A DNA stretch of 31,406 bases from Bacillota bacterium (GCA_023404345.1 JAEYCB010000045.1:1-31406); one strand, 5' to 3'; positions 1 through 7,219 are shown, numbered from the stretch's first letter. Made by a program: numbers and translations. Notes: generated by a model not told the origin, from the letters alone.

Positions 1-68
1 TCTTTTTTCTTCGTCCGCACCTGCGCCAGCTCATCGCTGAATGCGGAAATCGTCATCTGCTTATCCAT
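1..68 (-). mobile_element. IS5-like transposase, N-terminal fragment cut by the window edge
   Basis: On the minus strand an ATG at 66-68 opens a frame that runs off the left edge after 22 codons and begins MDKQMTISAFSDEL. From memory this resembles the N-terminus of IS5-group transposases of gut Clostridia (a short hydrophilic lead-in before a Lys-rich stretch and an IIPW-type motif). No terminal inverted repeat could be identified to its right, so the element boundary is unknown. Identification rests on 22 residues. Whether the transposase is intact lies outside the window. Confidence 0.5.
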
Positions 69-265
69 ACGTCCATTATATCATATTGGCCTGCGTTTTG
101 CTTTTTTTATGCGGTATTGCCTTAGAATAACTGCTGGTTGAGCAGGATAAGATGTTGTGCATAAATCATGCTCCTTTCTATTTCCAAACCCGAATTGAAA
201 AATGTCCAGAGTACCCTTATGTCCATTTGTATAGGCGGCTTTTTGTCGCGCGGGATCAGTAGGTT
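69..265. other. Non-coding stretch beside the transposase
   Basis: A-T-rich sequence with no frame longer than a few dozen codons. It probably contains the outer end of the insertion element and flanking host DNA, but no inverted repeat, target duplication or convincing promoter could be fixed by eye. Confidence 0.4.
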
Positions 266-544
266 ATGCTCATAGATTTTCCTCCTGTATCAATGGATGC
301 ATTGATTAGCGGACGCTCTGTTGAGCTGCGTGCGAACATGGGAATTGCTGTGGATGAATCGGTTGAAAAACGGATTGGTCAGGCACTGCGAGCCTATGTT
401 TCATAAGGTAAGATCATAGACGATCTAATCTTGCGCAGAAAAACCAAAAAGAGCAACAAAGGCTATATTGAGCTGTATCAATGGATTGATCCGCGCCCGC
501 AGCTAAGGTATGCTCCATACGTTCAGTGGCTAGATCAATTGTAA
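266..544 (+). pseudogene. Unidentified gene remnant with an in-frame stop
   Basis: A frame opening with ATG at 266 runs 46 codons to TAA at 404-406. The same frame then continues without interruption for 45 more codons to TAA at 542-544. The second half reads like ordinary protein (Lys/Arg-rich, then GYIELYQWIDPRPQLRY and a Trp-Leu-Asp end). Two coding-like halves in one frame separated by a single stop suggest the 3' end of a gene that has acquired a nonsense mutation, next to a transposase. I do not recognise the family. No ribosome binding site supports the ATG at 266, so the original gene may have started further upstream and been cut by the insertion. Confidence 0.4.
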
Positions 545-747
545 GCATATGGCTTTTAAATCGGCGGCAACGCTTGTACCAGAGTATTGTAGATTGATTT
601 TGTGAAGCTATTGTTTGAAAAGGTTAAATATGGCGTATTTTGAACGAACAAGCAAAAATTTATGGAAATCAAGTGCAATATAACTGAGGAAAAGATGGTT
701 GCTTTCGGCCGTGGAGCCTGACAGCATTACCAAATAGGGGCGGCTAT
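545..747 (+). other. Leader of the ROK-SIS gene, with ribosome binding site
   Basis: No gene is visible between the remnant and the ROK kinase. A Shine-Dalgarno-like AGGGG lies at 736-740, seven bases before the ATG at 748, and supports that start. An 18-residue frame beginning ATGGAAATC ends shortly before it and is probably chance. No convincing -35/-10 pair was found. Confidence 0.4.
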
Positions 748-2046
748 ATGAGAAAAATCATTGGTTTGGATATCGGAGACACCAAATGTGCAGTTTTGCT
801 TGCGCAGGTAGACAGTAAAATTCACATAATTCAGCGGATTTGTTTTCCCACGCAAGCAGAGTTAGGATTTGAACATACAAGGGATAAGCTTTTTGATTGC
901 ATACGGCAGATCATACAGGACTGCGGAGTTTCTTCAAACGACATTTCTGCTATTGGAGTAAGCTGCGGAGGCCCTCTGGACAGCCGCAGGGGCATTGTTT
1001 TATGTCCCCCTAATCTGCCGGGGTGGATCAATATTCCTATTACGGATATGCTTGAACAAACATTTGGCATTCCCGTATATCTGCAAAATGATGCAAAAGC
1101 CTGTGCCCTGGTGGAGTGGAAAATGGGCGCAGGGCGCGGAAGCCGCAATATGATGTTTTTAACCATGGGCACAGGAATGGGTGCCGGCATTATCGCAGAA
1201 GGAAAACTGGTTTGCGGTGCATGCGACATGGGGGGAGAAATCGGGCACATCCGTATTGAAGAAGATGGGCCCATAGGTTTTGGCAAGCGTGGTTCCTTTG
1301 AGGGATTTACCAGTGGAGGCGGCATCGCACGCCTTGCCAGGGAACGCGCCCGTAAGGCATTGGCTGAAGGACATCCCTTTGCTTTTGGACGCACCGAAGA
1401 AGAAATTGATAACTTAAGTACGCGGGAAGTTGCAAAATTTGCAAAAAATGGCGACGCAGATGCGGTGGACATTTTTGATCAGGTAAGCGAGAAACTGGGC
1501 AAGGGGCTTTCGTACTTTATTGACACGCTGAATCCGGAGGTCATCGTTATCGGCAGTATTTTCTGTCGGTGCGAGAATCTTCTTCGGACCAAAATGGAAG
1601 AAGTGCTGAAGGCCGAGTGTATATCATACAGTCGCGCCGCCTGCCGGATTGTGCCAGCCGAAACCGGTGAACAAATTGGGGATTATGCAAGCGTGATGGT
1701 AGCGCTGTATGGTAGCGGTTACGATTTTGACAGAGACATTGCTCCCGATACGCTGCAACATTTGAATGAACTTGCCAACCGGTTTCCCCAGTTGAAAGCT
1801 TGCGAAGACGATATTTTGGAAGCTTACAGCATTCTGCAAAAAACGTTTGATTCCGGTAAAAAGTTATTGCTGTGCAACGAAGGGGAAAATGCTGCTGGTT
1901 ATGATCATATTGCGGCTGAGTTGATGAAAGGTTTCCGGCTCTCTGGAAAGATTTCCTCTTTTTTGAAGCGAATCAAAGTATTACGCAGCAGGAAGCGGAT
2001 GTTTTCAACAGCTATCTGCAAAAGGCATTGCCTGCCATTGCATTGA
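748..2046 (+). CDS. ROK-family sugar kinase, reading into a frameshifted SIS domain
   Basis: The N-terminal ~330 residues are a ROK-family kinase: phosphate-binding LDIGDTK at residues 7-13, the sugar-binding region QNDAKACALVEWKMGAGRG, and the MGTGMGAGI loop. ROK kinases phosphorylate hexoses or N-acetylhexosamines with ATP. The usual ROK zinc motif (CxCGxxGCxE) is absent: where the cysteines belong the sequence reads GPIGFGKRGSFEG, as in some divergent ROK proteins. From about residue 355 a second domain begins (LLLCNEGENAAGYDHIAAEL, compare the N-terminus of GmhA phosphoheptose isomerase). After residue ~404 the protein becomes Arg/Lys-rich and loses similarity, because the SIS domain continues in another frame. 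The intact form would be a kinase-isomerase fusion ending at 2396. Substrate unknown. Confidence 0.75.
   Translation: MRKIIGLDIGDTKCAVLLAQVDSKIHIIQRICFPTQAELGFEHTRDKLFDCIRQIIQDCGVSSNDISAIGVSCGGPLDSRRGIVLCPPNLPGWINIPITDMLEQTFGIPVYLQNDAKACALVEWKMGAGRGSRNMMFLTMGTGMGAGIIAEGKLVCGACDMGGEIGHIRIEEDGPIGFGKRGSFEGFTSGGGIARLARERARKALAEGHPFAFGRTEEEIDNLSTREVAKFAKNGDADAVDIFDQVSEKLGKGLSYFIDTLNPEVIVIGSIFCRCENLLRTKMEEVLKAECISYSRAACRIVPAETGEQIGDYASVMVALYGSGYDFDRDIAPDTLQHLNELANRFPQLKACEDDILEAYSILQKTFDSGKKLLLCNEGENAAGYDHIAAELMKGFRLSGKISSFLKRIKVLRSRKRMFSTAICKRHCLPLH
1959..1965 (+). other. TTTTTTG heptamer at the ROK-SIS frame break
   Basis: In the upstream frame this reads T TTT TTG, which matches the X_XXY_YYZ form of a -1 slippery site. 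A -1 slip here joins the ROK-SIS frame exactly to the downstream SIS frame (next codon GAA at 1965-1967). It is equally the kind of homopolymer in which a one-base deletion or a sequencing error would arise. Confidence 0.5.
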
Positions 2047-2396
2047 CAGGGCAACCGGCGTCAAACAGTCCTTATGCCAATGATACGATAGTATCGCTTG
2101 GCTTTGCCCAACAGGTGTTCAGCTATGGTAGCCCAGGCGATGTGCTGCTGGCAATTGATGCGGCGGGAAACTCTGAAAAGGTCATTTATGCTGCTCAGGT
2201 CGCCAAGCATCAAAAAATGAGCGTGATCGCCCTTACTGGAAACAGCGATGCAAAACTCAGGCAAATAGCAGACGTCTGTATATGCGTTCCTGCAGGGAAG
2301 ATTGTTGATATTGAAAAACTGCAATTGTCAGTTTGCCATACAATATACGCTATGCTGGAAACTGCTTTCTTTTGCAAAGAGGCTGCAAGACAATGA
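2028..2396 (+). pseudogene. C-terminal part of the SIS (GmhA-like) domain, in the -1 frame
   Basis: This frame carries the second half of a sugar-isomerase (SIS) domain: TIVSLGFAQQVFSYGSPGDVLL, then AIDAAGNSEKVIYAAQVAK and SVIALTGNSDAKLRQIADVCI, matching the GmhA/phosphoheptose isomerase pattern D-V-L-x-x-I-x-x-x-G-N-S and IALTG. The open frame extends upstream to the T run near 1962, so the Met at 2028 is probably internal and no ribosome binding site precedes it. With the preceding gene it forms one ROK-SIS reading unit of about 549 codons interrupted by a frame break. Whether the protein is still made, through frameshifting, or is dead cannot be decided from sequence alone. Confidence 0.6.
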
Positions 2397-2643
2397 AAGA
2401 ACTGGGAGCATCCAGCGCTGAATAGTCGTGCTGTCTTTATGAAAACCTGATTCACGAGTGAATTGCAGATTATGTGCAAGCTTCAAATCAGGGGGAGAAT
2501 AACCCAAAAACGATTCGGAACGGACCGTTGCGTAGAGCATAATGCCGGCAGGGTTAAAAGCTAAAGGAGGAAAAGCCGTTTCTGTTGCTCCAGACAGTTC
2601 AATGTACAAATGCCGTCAAACATGTACTAGGAAAAGCGATCTG
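2397..2643 (+). other. No intact gene; possible decayed coding sequence
   Basis: No complete frame with a ribosome binding site. Short coding-like pieces appear in different plus frames (for example KAVSVAPDSSMYKC near 2570-2612, and a frame ending GKAI with TGA at 2642-2644, directly against the terminator stem). This could be the eroded tail of another gene, but the evidence is weak. Confidence 0.3.
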
Positions 2644-2690
2644 AAGGTGAACCAGGCGCCAGCGCTGCTGCCGCCTGGTTCACCTTTTTA
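2644..2690 (+). terminator. Rho-independent terminator
   Basis: Perfect 15-bp inverted repeat: AAGGTGAACCAGGCG at 2644-2658 pairs with 2672-2686 around a 13-base loop, and the U tract (five T) overlaps and follows the right arm. It ends transcription coming from the ROK-SIS region. Confidence 0.85.
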
Positions 2691-2886
2691 CAGGAGCCTT
2701 CGTGAAATGTCAGAGTATCTTCTGGCGAAAAGTATCGGTAGGAAAGACAAATTGACCATCGTTGCACTTTTTTATTTACGGCTGAATCCTTCCATGATGT
2801 CAAAAAAACTTATGGGGAGGTTTGGATGGCCGCAGGCCTCCAAATGTCGGAAAAGGCCGGCACAGCCGGATTTTTTCGAGAAACTG
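2691..2886. other. Intergenic, nothing recognised
   Basis: About 200 bases between the plus-strand terminator and the hairpin that follows the minus-strand corrinoid cluster. Open frames here cross the terminator and have no family resemblance. Confidence 0.4.
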
Positions 2887-2908
2887 AAGAGGGGCGGTTG
2901 CCCCTCTT
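2887..2908 (-). terminator. Hairpin terminator of the corrinoid cluster
   Basis: Perfect 9-bp stem (AAGAGGGGC / GCCCCTCTT) with a four-base loop, five bases beyond the stop of the last minus-strand gene. The following minus-strand tract is only moderately T-rich (TTCAGTTTC), so termination may be inefficient. Confidence 0.55.
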
Positions 2909-2913
2909 TGCGA

Positions 2914-4404
2914 TTATTCCTCAGAGCCGAATGTCATACATTCCATATATAATTCAGAAAACACAGGATTACCACCCAAAAGGACGCTTTGGGCACTTTG
3001 AGCGATTTTTTCCGCCTGCTGGACGCAGCGCCGGTCCAACAGGAGCCTTTCCGCACCAGCCAGCGCCGCATTTCCCAGCACCTGTACACGGTTGGTCAGT
3101 TCGGGCAGAACCAGACCTATGGCGGCGGCGCTTTGGATGTTGAGATGACTGCCGAAGCCTCCAGCGATATAGAGCGTGTCCACCTGGCTGGGAGCCACTT
3201 TGGCATAACGCAACAAGGTGCCTACGCCGGCGGCCACAGCGCCTTTGGCAAGCTGCACACTGCGCACGTCCCGCCCCGTAAGGGAAACAGGACCGGCGAT
3301 GGATACGGTTTCTTCCTCCATGGCACCCATTTCATCAATCCAGCCTAGCGACAGCAGCGCAGCGATCGCATCAATCAACCCGGAACCGCAAAGCCCCACG
3401 GGTTCAGCCTCTCCAATGGTATGTGCCACCAGACGCCCGTTTTCCACAGACACGCTGTCCACTGCACCAGGAACACTCCCACATCCGCAGGAGATCCCCA
3501 CGCCTTCAAACGCTGGACCGGCTGCGGTGGAGGCGACATAGAGCCGGCCGTCGTGCCAAAGTGCTACTTCACCGTTGGTTCCCACATCCATTAACAAAGA
3601 TGTTTTTGTCTGGTTGCACATGCCACTGGCCAGTACGGCGCAGGTGATATCCGCACCAACAAAGGCGTCCATGCACGGCGGCAGGTAAGCCTCTCCGCCC
3701 ATCAGCGGCATGGGATGACCGAAGAGTGTATCCGCATGGAAAGGCGCGTGCGAAAGCGGCTCCGGGTTGTGTCCGGTTAGCAGATACAACATGGTGGTAT
3801 TACCCGTCAGCACCAAAGAGCCAACGGACTGCCGGGGGATGCCAGCTTTGGCGCAGGCAGCGGAGAGCATATCCTCCATGGCCTCAAGAACTGCCTGCTC
3901 CAGCCAGGGACCTTTGCCAGCCAGCGCGGCACCGATGCGGCCGATCACATCCGCTGCAATTTGGGTTTGCGGATTAAGTGTCCCCTGCCGCGCAAGCAGA
4001 CAGCCTGTAGTCAGGTCAAACAGACTGAGGGCCAGTGTGGTGGTGCCGATATCAATGGCTGCGCCATAGTGGCCCGGCATGGGCTGACAGCACGCATTTT
4101 CTTCACCGGATTGGACGCTTTCGGTCTGAATCACAGCCTCAGTCTGCCGAGAGGGAAGGATGACCTGGCAATCGCCTAGCAGCGTGGTCTGGCAGGCCAG
4201 ACGCATGCCGTTTTCCAGCATGGCTCGCGATGGCGTGGACAGGCAGCCGGTTGCATGCACCGCGCATTTGCCGCACACGCCCCGGCCACCGCAGGGTTGT
4301 TGCACGCCAAGGCCATGGGATGCAAGTACGTCTCCCAGAAGAGGCATACCCTCAAAGGGAACCGTCAGGGCCTTATCTCCCTGATGCACAGTGAGAATGG
4401 GCAT
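2914..4404 (-). CDS. Ferredoxin-fused reductive activator of corrinoid proteins (DUF4445/RACE type)
   Basis: 496 residues. An N-terminal [2Fe-2S] ferredoxin domain has cysteines at C38, C44, C47 and C71 (C-x5-C-x2-C-x23-C, PCGGRGVCGKC). The rest is an ASKHA-fold ATPase-like domain (DUF4445) with AIDIGTTTLALSLFD near 116, MDVGTNGE and a late IAGGFGSHLN. Proteins of this build (RamA/AcsV-like RACE proteins) use ATP to drive reduction of inactive Co(II) corrinoid to Co(I) on methyltransferase partners. It is the last gene of the minus-strand cluster: its ATG follows the DUF2284 stop by three bases, with GGGAGGC as ribosome binding site. The partner is most likely the corrinoid protein at 7219-7851. 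The family call is firm; the partner is inferred from context. Confidence 0.9.
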   Translation of the reverse strand: MPILTVHQGDKALTVPFEGMPLLGDVLASHGLGVQQPCGGRGVCGKCAVHATGCLSTPSRAMLENGMRLACQTTLLGDCQVILPSRQTEAVIQTESVQSGEENACCQPMPGHYGAAIDIGTTTLALSLFDLTTGCLLARQGTLNPQTQIAADVIGRIGAALAGKGPWLEQAVLEAMEDMLSAACAKAGIPRQSVGSLVLTGNTTMLYLLTGHNPEPLSHAPFHADTLFGHPMPLMGGEAYLPPCMDAFVGADITCAVLASGMCNQTKTSLLMDVGTNGEVALWHDGRLYVASTAAGPAFEGVGISCGCGSVPGAVDSVSVENGRLVAHTIGEAEPVGLCGSGLIDAIAALLSLGWIDEMGAMEEETVSIAGPVSLTGRDVRSVQLAKGAVAAGVGTLLRYAKVAPSQVDTLYIAGGFGSHLNIQSAAAIGLVLPELTNRVQVLGNAALAGAERLLLDRRCVQQAEKIAQSAQSVLLGGNPVFSELYMECMTFGSEE

Positions 4405-4407
4405 GCT

Positions 4408-4959
4408 TTATGCCTCCCACAACACCATTCCGAAGAAGGTGACAGTGTTTTGACCGTTGATGTATTTTAGGGGCGTATCCTTGGTAGTGTTGTACACATC
4501 CACGCCGCTGCCTTCCAACGAGGCCAATGCTTTTTCGGGATGGCGGCAGGGCTGGTTGTCGCGGCGGGCGCAAGTTTCGCATAGGCGACAGCCACCACAG
4601 CTGAGGTGCAGAAACGGCCTTTTCAGCAGTGGCTGAACGGCCTGCTGGACGCGCTGGCTCACCTGTGCATGTTCTCTGGCGCGGTCGACCATGCCCTCGA
4701 TGTCAAAGCTGTCTTCAATGGCGCCAATGGTCTGATAGAGCAGGCCCCAGGGATACTGGCGCACCTGCGCCATAGCGGTTTCAATATCTCCTGTGTCAGG
4801 CGGGCACATCCAGCAGCGTCCATAATTGCCACAGCCGTTACTCTCACAGATCTTGCGAAAATCAGCGGATAACACAATTTGCTGCTGGGGAATGATGGTG
4901 GCTTTGTCCGCTCCGGCAGCCAAAGCAGCTTCGATCAAAAGGGCGTCAAGCTCGCTCAT
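4408..4959 (-). CDS. DUF2284 metal-binding (iron-sulfur) protein
   Basis: 183 residues with two cysteine clusters. The N-terminal one is C38-x4-C43-x5-C49-x2-C52 in CESNGCGNYGRCWMCPP, the signature of DUF2284. The C-terminal one is C121-x2-C124-x2-C127-x2-C130 followed by C138, a ferredoxin-like pattern. DUF2284 proteins are predicted metal-binding proteins often encoded beside corrinoid methyltransferases; no reaction has been settled that I know of. A role passing electrons to, or helping reactivate, the corrinoid is a reasonable guess. The start ATG has an upstream GGAAGGAG and lies 18 bases after the methyltransferase stop. Confidence 0.85.
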   Translation of the reverse strand: MSELDALLIEAALAAGADKATIIPQQQIVLSADFRKICESNGCGNYGRCWMCPPDTGDIETAMAQVRQYPWGLLYQTIGAIEDSFDIEGMVDRAREHAQVSQRVQQAVQPLLKRPFLHLSCGGCRLCETCARRDNQPCRHPEKALASLEGSGVDVYNTTKDTPLKYINGQNTVTFFGMVLWEA

Positions 4960-4977
4960 GAGCGTTCTCCTTCCCGG

Positions 4978-5970
4978 TCAACCCTGAAGAGCATGGAAAA
5001 AGGCGTGAATGTTCTCCCAGCTGGCGTGCGGCGGGATGTCGCATCCGGAGGAGGGAAGGAAGTTCGGTTCGCCGCCGCAGACCTGCATCAGCTCGCGAGT
5101 AGCCTGCGCGATGCTTTCGGGCGTGCCCTCGGCAAACTGCGCGGCAGGATCGATATTGCCCATGCAAAGAGCACTTTTGGGCGCGGCATCCAGCACGGCA
5201 CGCATGCTGACGGCGTTGCCGAAATGATAGGCCGCGGCATTAAGGGAGAAAATCTGGTCCAACATTTGAATGACCGCGTTTCCACAGTTATGGTAAATGA
5301 CAGCAAAGGAATCGGTTTGCACAGCCTCGATGATTTGGCGGACATAGGGAATGGAAAACTCCTCCGACAGATCGGGCGAAAGCAGGCCTGCGAGGGGCTC
5401 AGCCATAACTACGCCGTCCGCTCCGGCCTCGCGGAAGGCAAGACAGTACTGAATAAGAAAATCCGTGGCCTTACGCAGAACGGTATGTACCATGTCAGGT
5501 TCATCATAACAAAGGAACATGATCTCCGTTACATCACATAGACGGCCGGCCAGAGAATAGGGACCGATGACACCAGCCAGCACGGGGCGGTCGGCGATCT
5601 GCTGCTTGGCCAGACGGATGGCCTCTACGCACACCCCAGTGCGGCCATCACCTACGCGGGGAACGGCCAGAGCCTCGGCAGCGTCTGCGTCGGATACGAG
5701 TTGACCGATGATGGTAGGAACCTCATGATCACAAAAGCGCACGGTTGCGCCGAAAGCCTGTGCCTCAACGGACAGGTCCATCAGGCTGACAGAAGCGAGT
5801 GCCGGCACTTCGTCGGCAACGATTTTCATAGCACGAGCCTGCTGCTCACTGCTTTCCACAAGTTCACGCACGGTGATGCCCATTTTCTGTACTGCAGGAA
5901 AGGACAGCACCGGCAGCGCCCCCTTGGGGGATTTTCCAGCAGCGTCCCATAGAAGCTTTGCAACATTCAT
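4978..5970 (-). CDS. Uroporphyrinogen decarboxylase-fold corrinoid methyltransferase (MtaA/MtbA-like)
   Basis: 330 residues with the UroD fold, close in pattern to MtaA/MtbA/CmuA methyltransferases rather than to HemE. The zinc ligands of this group are present: H227 and C229 in IYHNCGN, and C310 in SSGCDIPP. Such enzymes move a methyl group between a methyl-corrinoid protein and a thiol or other acceptor, with zinc activating the acceptor. Here the corrinoid protein at 7219-7851 is the likely partner. No MttB/MtaB-type substrate methyltransferase is in the window, so this protein may itself be the demethylase, or the substrate enzyme lies elsewhere. Start ATG at 5970 has GAAGGA upstream. Substrate unknown. 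Confidence 0.85.
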   Translation of the reverse strand: MNVAKLLWDAAGKSPKGALPVLSFPAVQKMGITVRELVESSEQQARAMKIVADEVPALASVSLMDLSVEAQAFGATVRFCDHEVPTIIGQLVSDADAAEALAVPRVGDGRTGVCVEAIRLAKQQIADRPVLAGVIGPYSLAGRLCDVTEIMFLCYDEPDMVHTVLRKATDFLIQYCLAFREAGADGVVMAEPLAGLLSPDLSEEFSIPYVRQIIEAVQTDSFAVIYHNCGNAVIQMLDQIFSLNAAAYHFGNAVSMRAVLDAAPKSALCMGNIDPAAQFAEGTPESIAQATRELMQVCGGEPNFLPSSGCDIPPHASWENIHAFFHALQG

Positions 5971-6025
5971 GGATGGGATCCTTCTTTCTTAGCTAAGTTA
6001 GGAGGTGAAAATGACGGCTCTGCTT

Positions 6026-6532
6026 TCAGGAGATCAAGCGCATGAGCCGCTCCAGCGGGCGTAGCAGTATGGCGGCAAGTATGGCGTTTGCCAGGCCGTG
6101 GGCCAGGTCGAAGAGAATGCCACTGATGAAGTAGCTGACCGCATATCCCGGGCCGCCGATAAACACATAGGGAATTGCGCACAACAGACCGAAGCCCAGG
6201 CCATAGGCGCCCAGCAGAATAACCCATCCTGCCAGGTCCTCCATGCGGCGAAAGAGCAGCGTAAGTCCCCAAAGCACCGTCCACACATAAAGGTAGTTGA
6301 TAAACCAGAGGCCGAACCCATAGATGAGCCCTTCTGCCAATACAAACACGTAGAGGATGATCAGAGCCTTTTTTCCGTACCGCCGGGTATAGAGCACCGT
6401 CAAAAGCGAAACCAACTCCACATTGGGCAACGCCATCATAGCGACCTGAAGGGCCACCATAAGCGCAGCCAGTAGCGCAAAGCGGGTCAGCTCTCCCACG
6501 GTAAGGAGAGGCTTTTTCTGCGCCGGCTGCAT
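6026..6532 (-). CDS. ECF-type transporter S component (candidate corrinoid transporter)
   Basis: 168 residues, almost all hydrophobic, with about five to six membrane spans, an N-terminal LTRFALLAALMVALQ segment typical of energy-coupling-factor S components, and a basic C-terminus. S components bind a vitamin or metal and dock on a shared EcfT-EcfA module, which is not in this window. It starts two bases after the DUF4430 stop, so the two are probably coupled; the Shine-Dalgarno sequence is weak. Being downstream of a cobalamin riboswitch and beside a transcobalamin-like protein argues for a corrinoid or corrinoid precursor as substrate. The S-component call is moderate; the substrate is inference. 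Confidence 0.7.
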   Translation of the reverse strand: MQPAQKKPLLTVGELTRFALLAALMVALQVAMMALPNVELVSLLTVLYTRRYGKKALIILYVFVLAEGLIYGFGLWFINYLYVWTVLWGLTLLFRRMEDLAGWVILLGAYGLGFGLLCAIPYVFIGGPGYAVSYFISGILFDLAHGLANAILAAILLRPLERLMRLIS

Positions 6533-6534
6533 GC

Positions 6535-6921
6535 TCAGTAGCCTACGGTCAGAGTGGCCTCAAAGTGTTCGCCGTCGGCAATGGGAGTTGTATCTACGCC
6601 AGTGGTAAGGCTTTCGCCGCCCTTGGTGAAGCACCACCATTCCTGGTTGCTTTCGTTGACCGTGTATCCGTCAACCGTTTTTACAAACAGGCCGTACTCG
6701 CTTTCATCGCCCGCGACCAGTCCCTCCTGTTCAAGCGCGCCACGCAGGTAGGCAACGTCCGTCTTGATGGTCACGCTGCGGGGATTGGGCACGCCGGCGA
6801 TCTCAAAGACGATGGTTTTGTCGCCCGATGCGCCTTTGGGCATGAGAAAGATGTACGCGCACGCCATCGCCGCTACTACAACGATCAGGATAAGAATGGC
6901 CAGTTTTCTGTTTTTTTTCAT
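6535..6921 (-). CDS. Membrane-anchored DUF4430 (transcobalamin-like) protein
   Basis: 128 residues. A basic start (MKKNRK) leads into a hydrophobic segment at about 7-24, a signal anchor or possibly a weak lipoprotein signal (AMAC). The remainder is a DUF4430 domain: VFEIAGVPNPRSVTIKTDVAYLRGALEQ... through SNQEWWCFTKGGESLTTGVDTTPI and an ATLTVGY end. DUF4430 is related in fold to the C-terminal cobalamin-binding domain of transcobalamin/intrinsic factor. A start at 7023 is possible by frame length, but the ATG at 6921 has AAAGGAGAGGG just upstream and a good signal sequence, so it is preferred. With the adjacent S component it could capture corrinoids at the cell surface; this role is inferred. 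Confidence 0.75.
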   Translation of the reverse strand: MKKNRKLAILILIVVVAAMACAYIFLMPKGASGDKTIVFEIAGVPNPRSVTIKTDVAYLRGALEQEGLVAGDESEYGLFVKTVDGYTVNESNQEWWCFTKGGESLTTGVDTTPIADGEHFEATLTVGY

Positions 6922-6978
6922 GATTTCCCTCTCCTTTTGTTTTATAGGTCCCCAAGTTTTTATTGAAAGGGAAATCAT
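6920..6978 (-). promoter_or_regulatory. Expression platform: stem hiding the DUF4430 start site
   Basis: On the minus strand ATGATTTCCCTTT (6966-6978) can pair with AGAGGGAAATCAT (6920-6932), a 13-bp stem with one G-U pair and a 33-base loop. The right arm covers the end of the Shine-Dalgarno and the AU of the start codon. The left arm can instead pair with AATCATC (7024-7030) at the 3' edge of the riboswitch. No U-tract terminator is present, so control is probably translational. Confidence 0.55.
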
Positions 6979-7024
6979 CTGCGCCATGCGGCGTGTTCTC
7001 AATAAGAACTCGTATTGAGACACG

Positions 7025-7180
7025 ATGATTCTCCGGGCAAGTCTTCCGGCTCGTGTTCATCGTCCGCGCAGCCTTCCCGCCCGAAGACAGTGGCATGTTT
7101 GCGCTTCCTTCCACATACGGCGACGAGTTCGCTCAGGTTTTGCACCTGATTCCTTGTTCGGCTCTAATGAGCACCCGGAG
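7025..7180 (-). promoter_or_regulatory. Cobalamin riboswitch
   Basis: Reading the minus strand, conserved elements occur in order and at reasonable spacing: GGTGCAAAACCTGAGC (7131-7146), GCCACTG (7088-7094), GGGAAGG (7072-7078) and the B12-box-like GAGCCGGAAGACTTGCC (7036-7052). Ends are approximate. It lies between the corrinoid protein gene and the DUF4430 gene, starting only ~40 bases after the former's stop, so it is probably transcribed as part of that operon. Cobalamin binding should lower expression of the genes downstream of it. Confidence 0.9.
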
Positions 7181-7202
7181 TCCCCTTTGCTTGATGAAAA
7201 GT

Positions 7203-7219
7203 ACCTGCAAGAAGCAGGT
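7203..7219 (-). terminator. Small hairpin after the corrinoid protein gene
   Basis: ACCTGC-ttctt-GCAGGT overlaps the last base of the stop codon and is followed on the minus strand by ACTTTTC. The stem is short (6 bp) and the T tract modest, so it may be a leaky terminator that sets how much transcript reaches the riboswitch, or an mRNA 3'-end stabiliser. Confidence 0.35.

Noticed and set aside
2542..2952. 136-codon plus-strand frame after the ROK-SIS region
   Set aside because: It reads straight through a strong terminator hairpin and into the 3' end of the minus-strand activator gene, and its second half has no protein-like pattern.
6922..7023. 34-residue N-terminal extension of the DUF4430 protein
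   Set aside because: It would cover the riboswitch expression platform, and the ATG at 6921 has a clear Shine-Dalgarno and starts a normal signal-anchor sequence.
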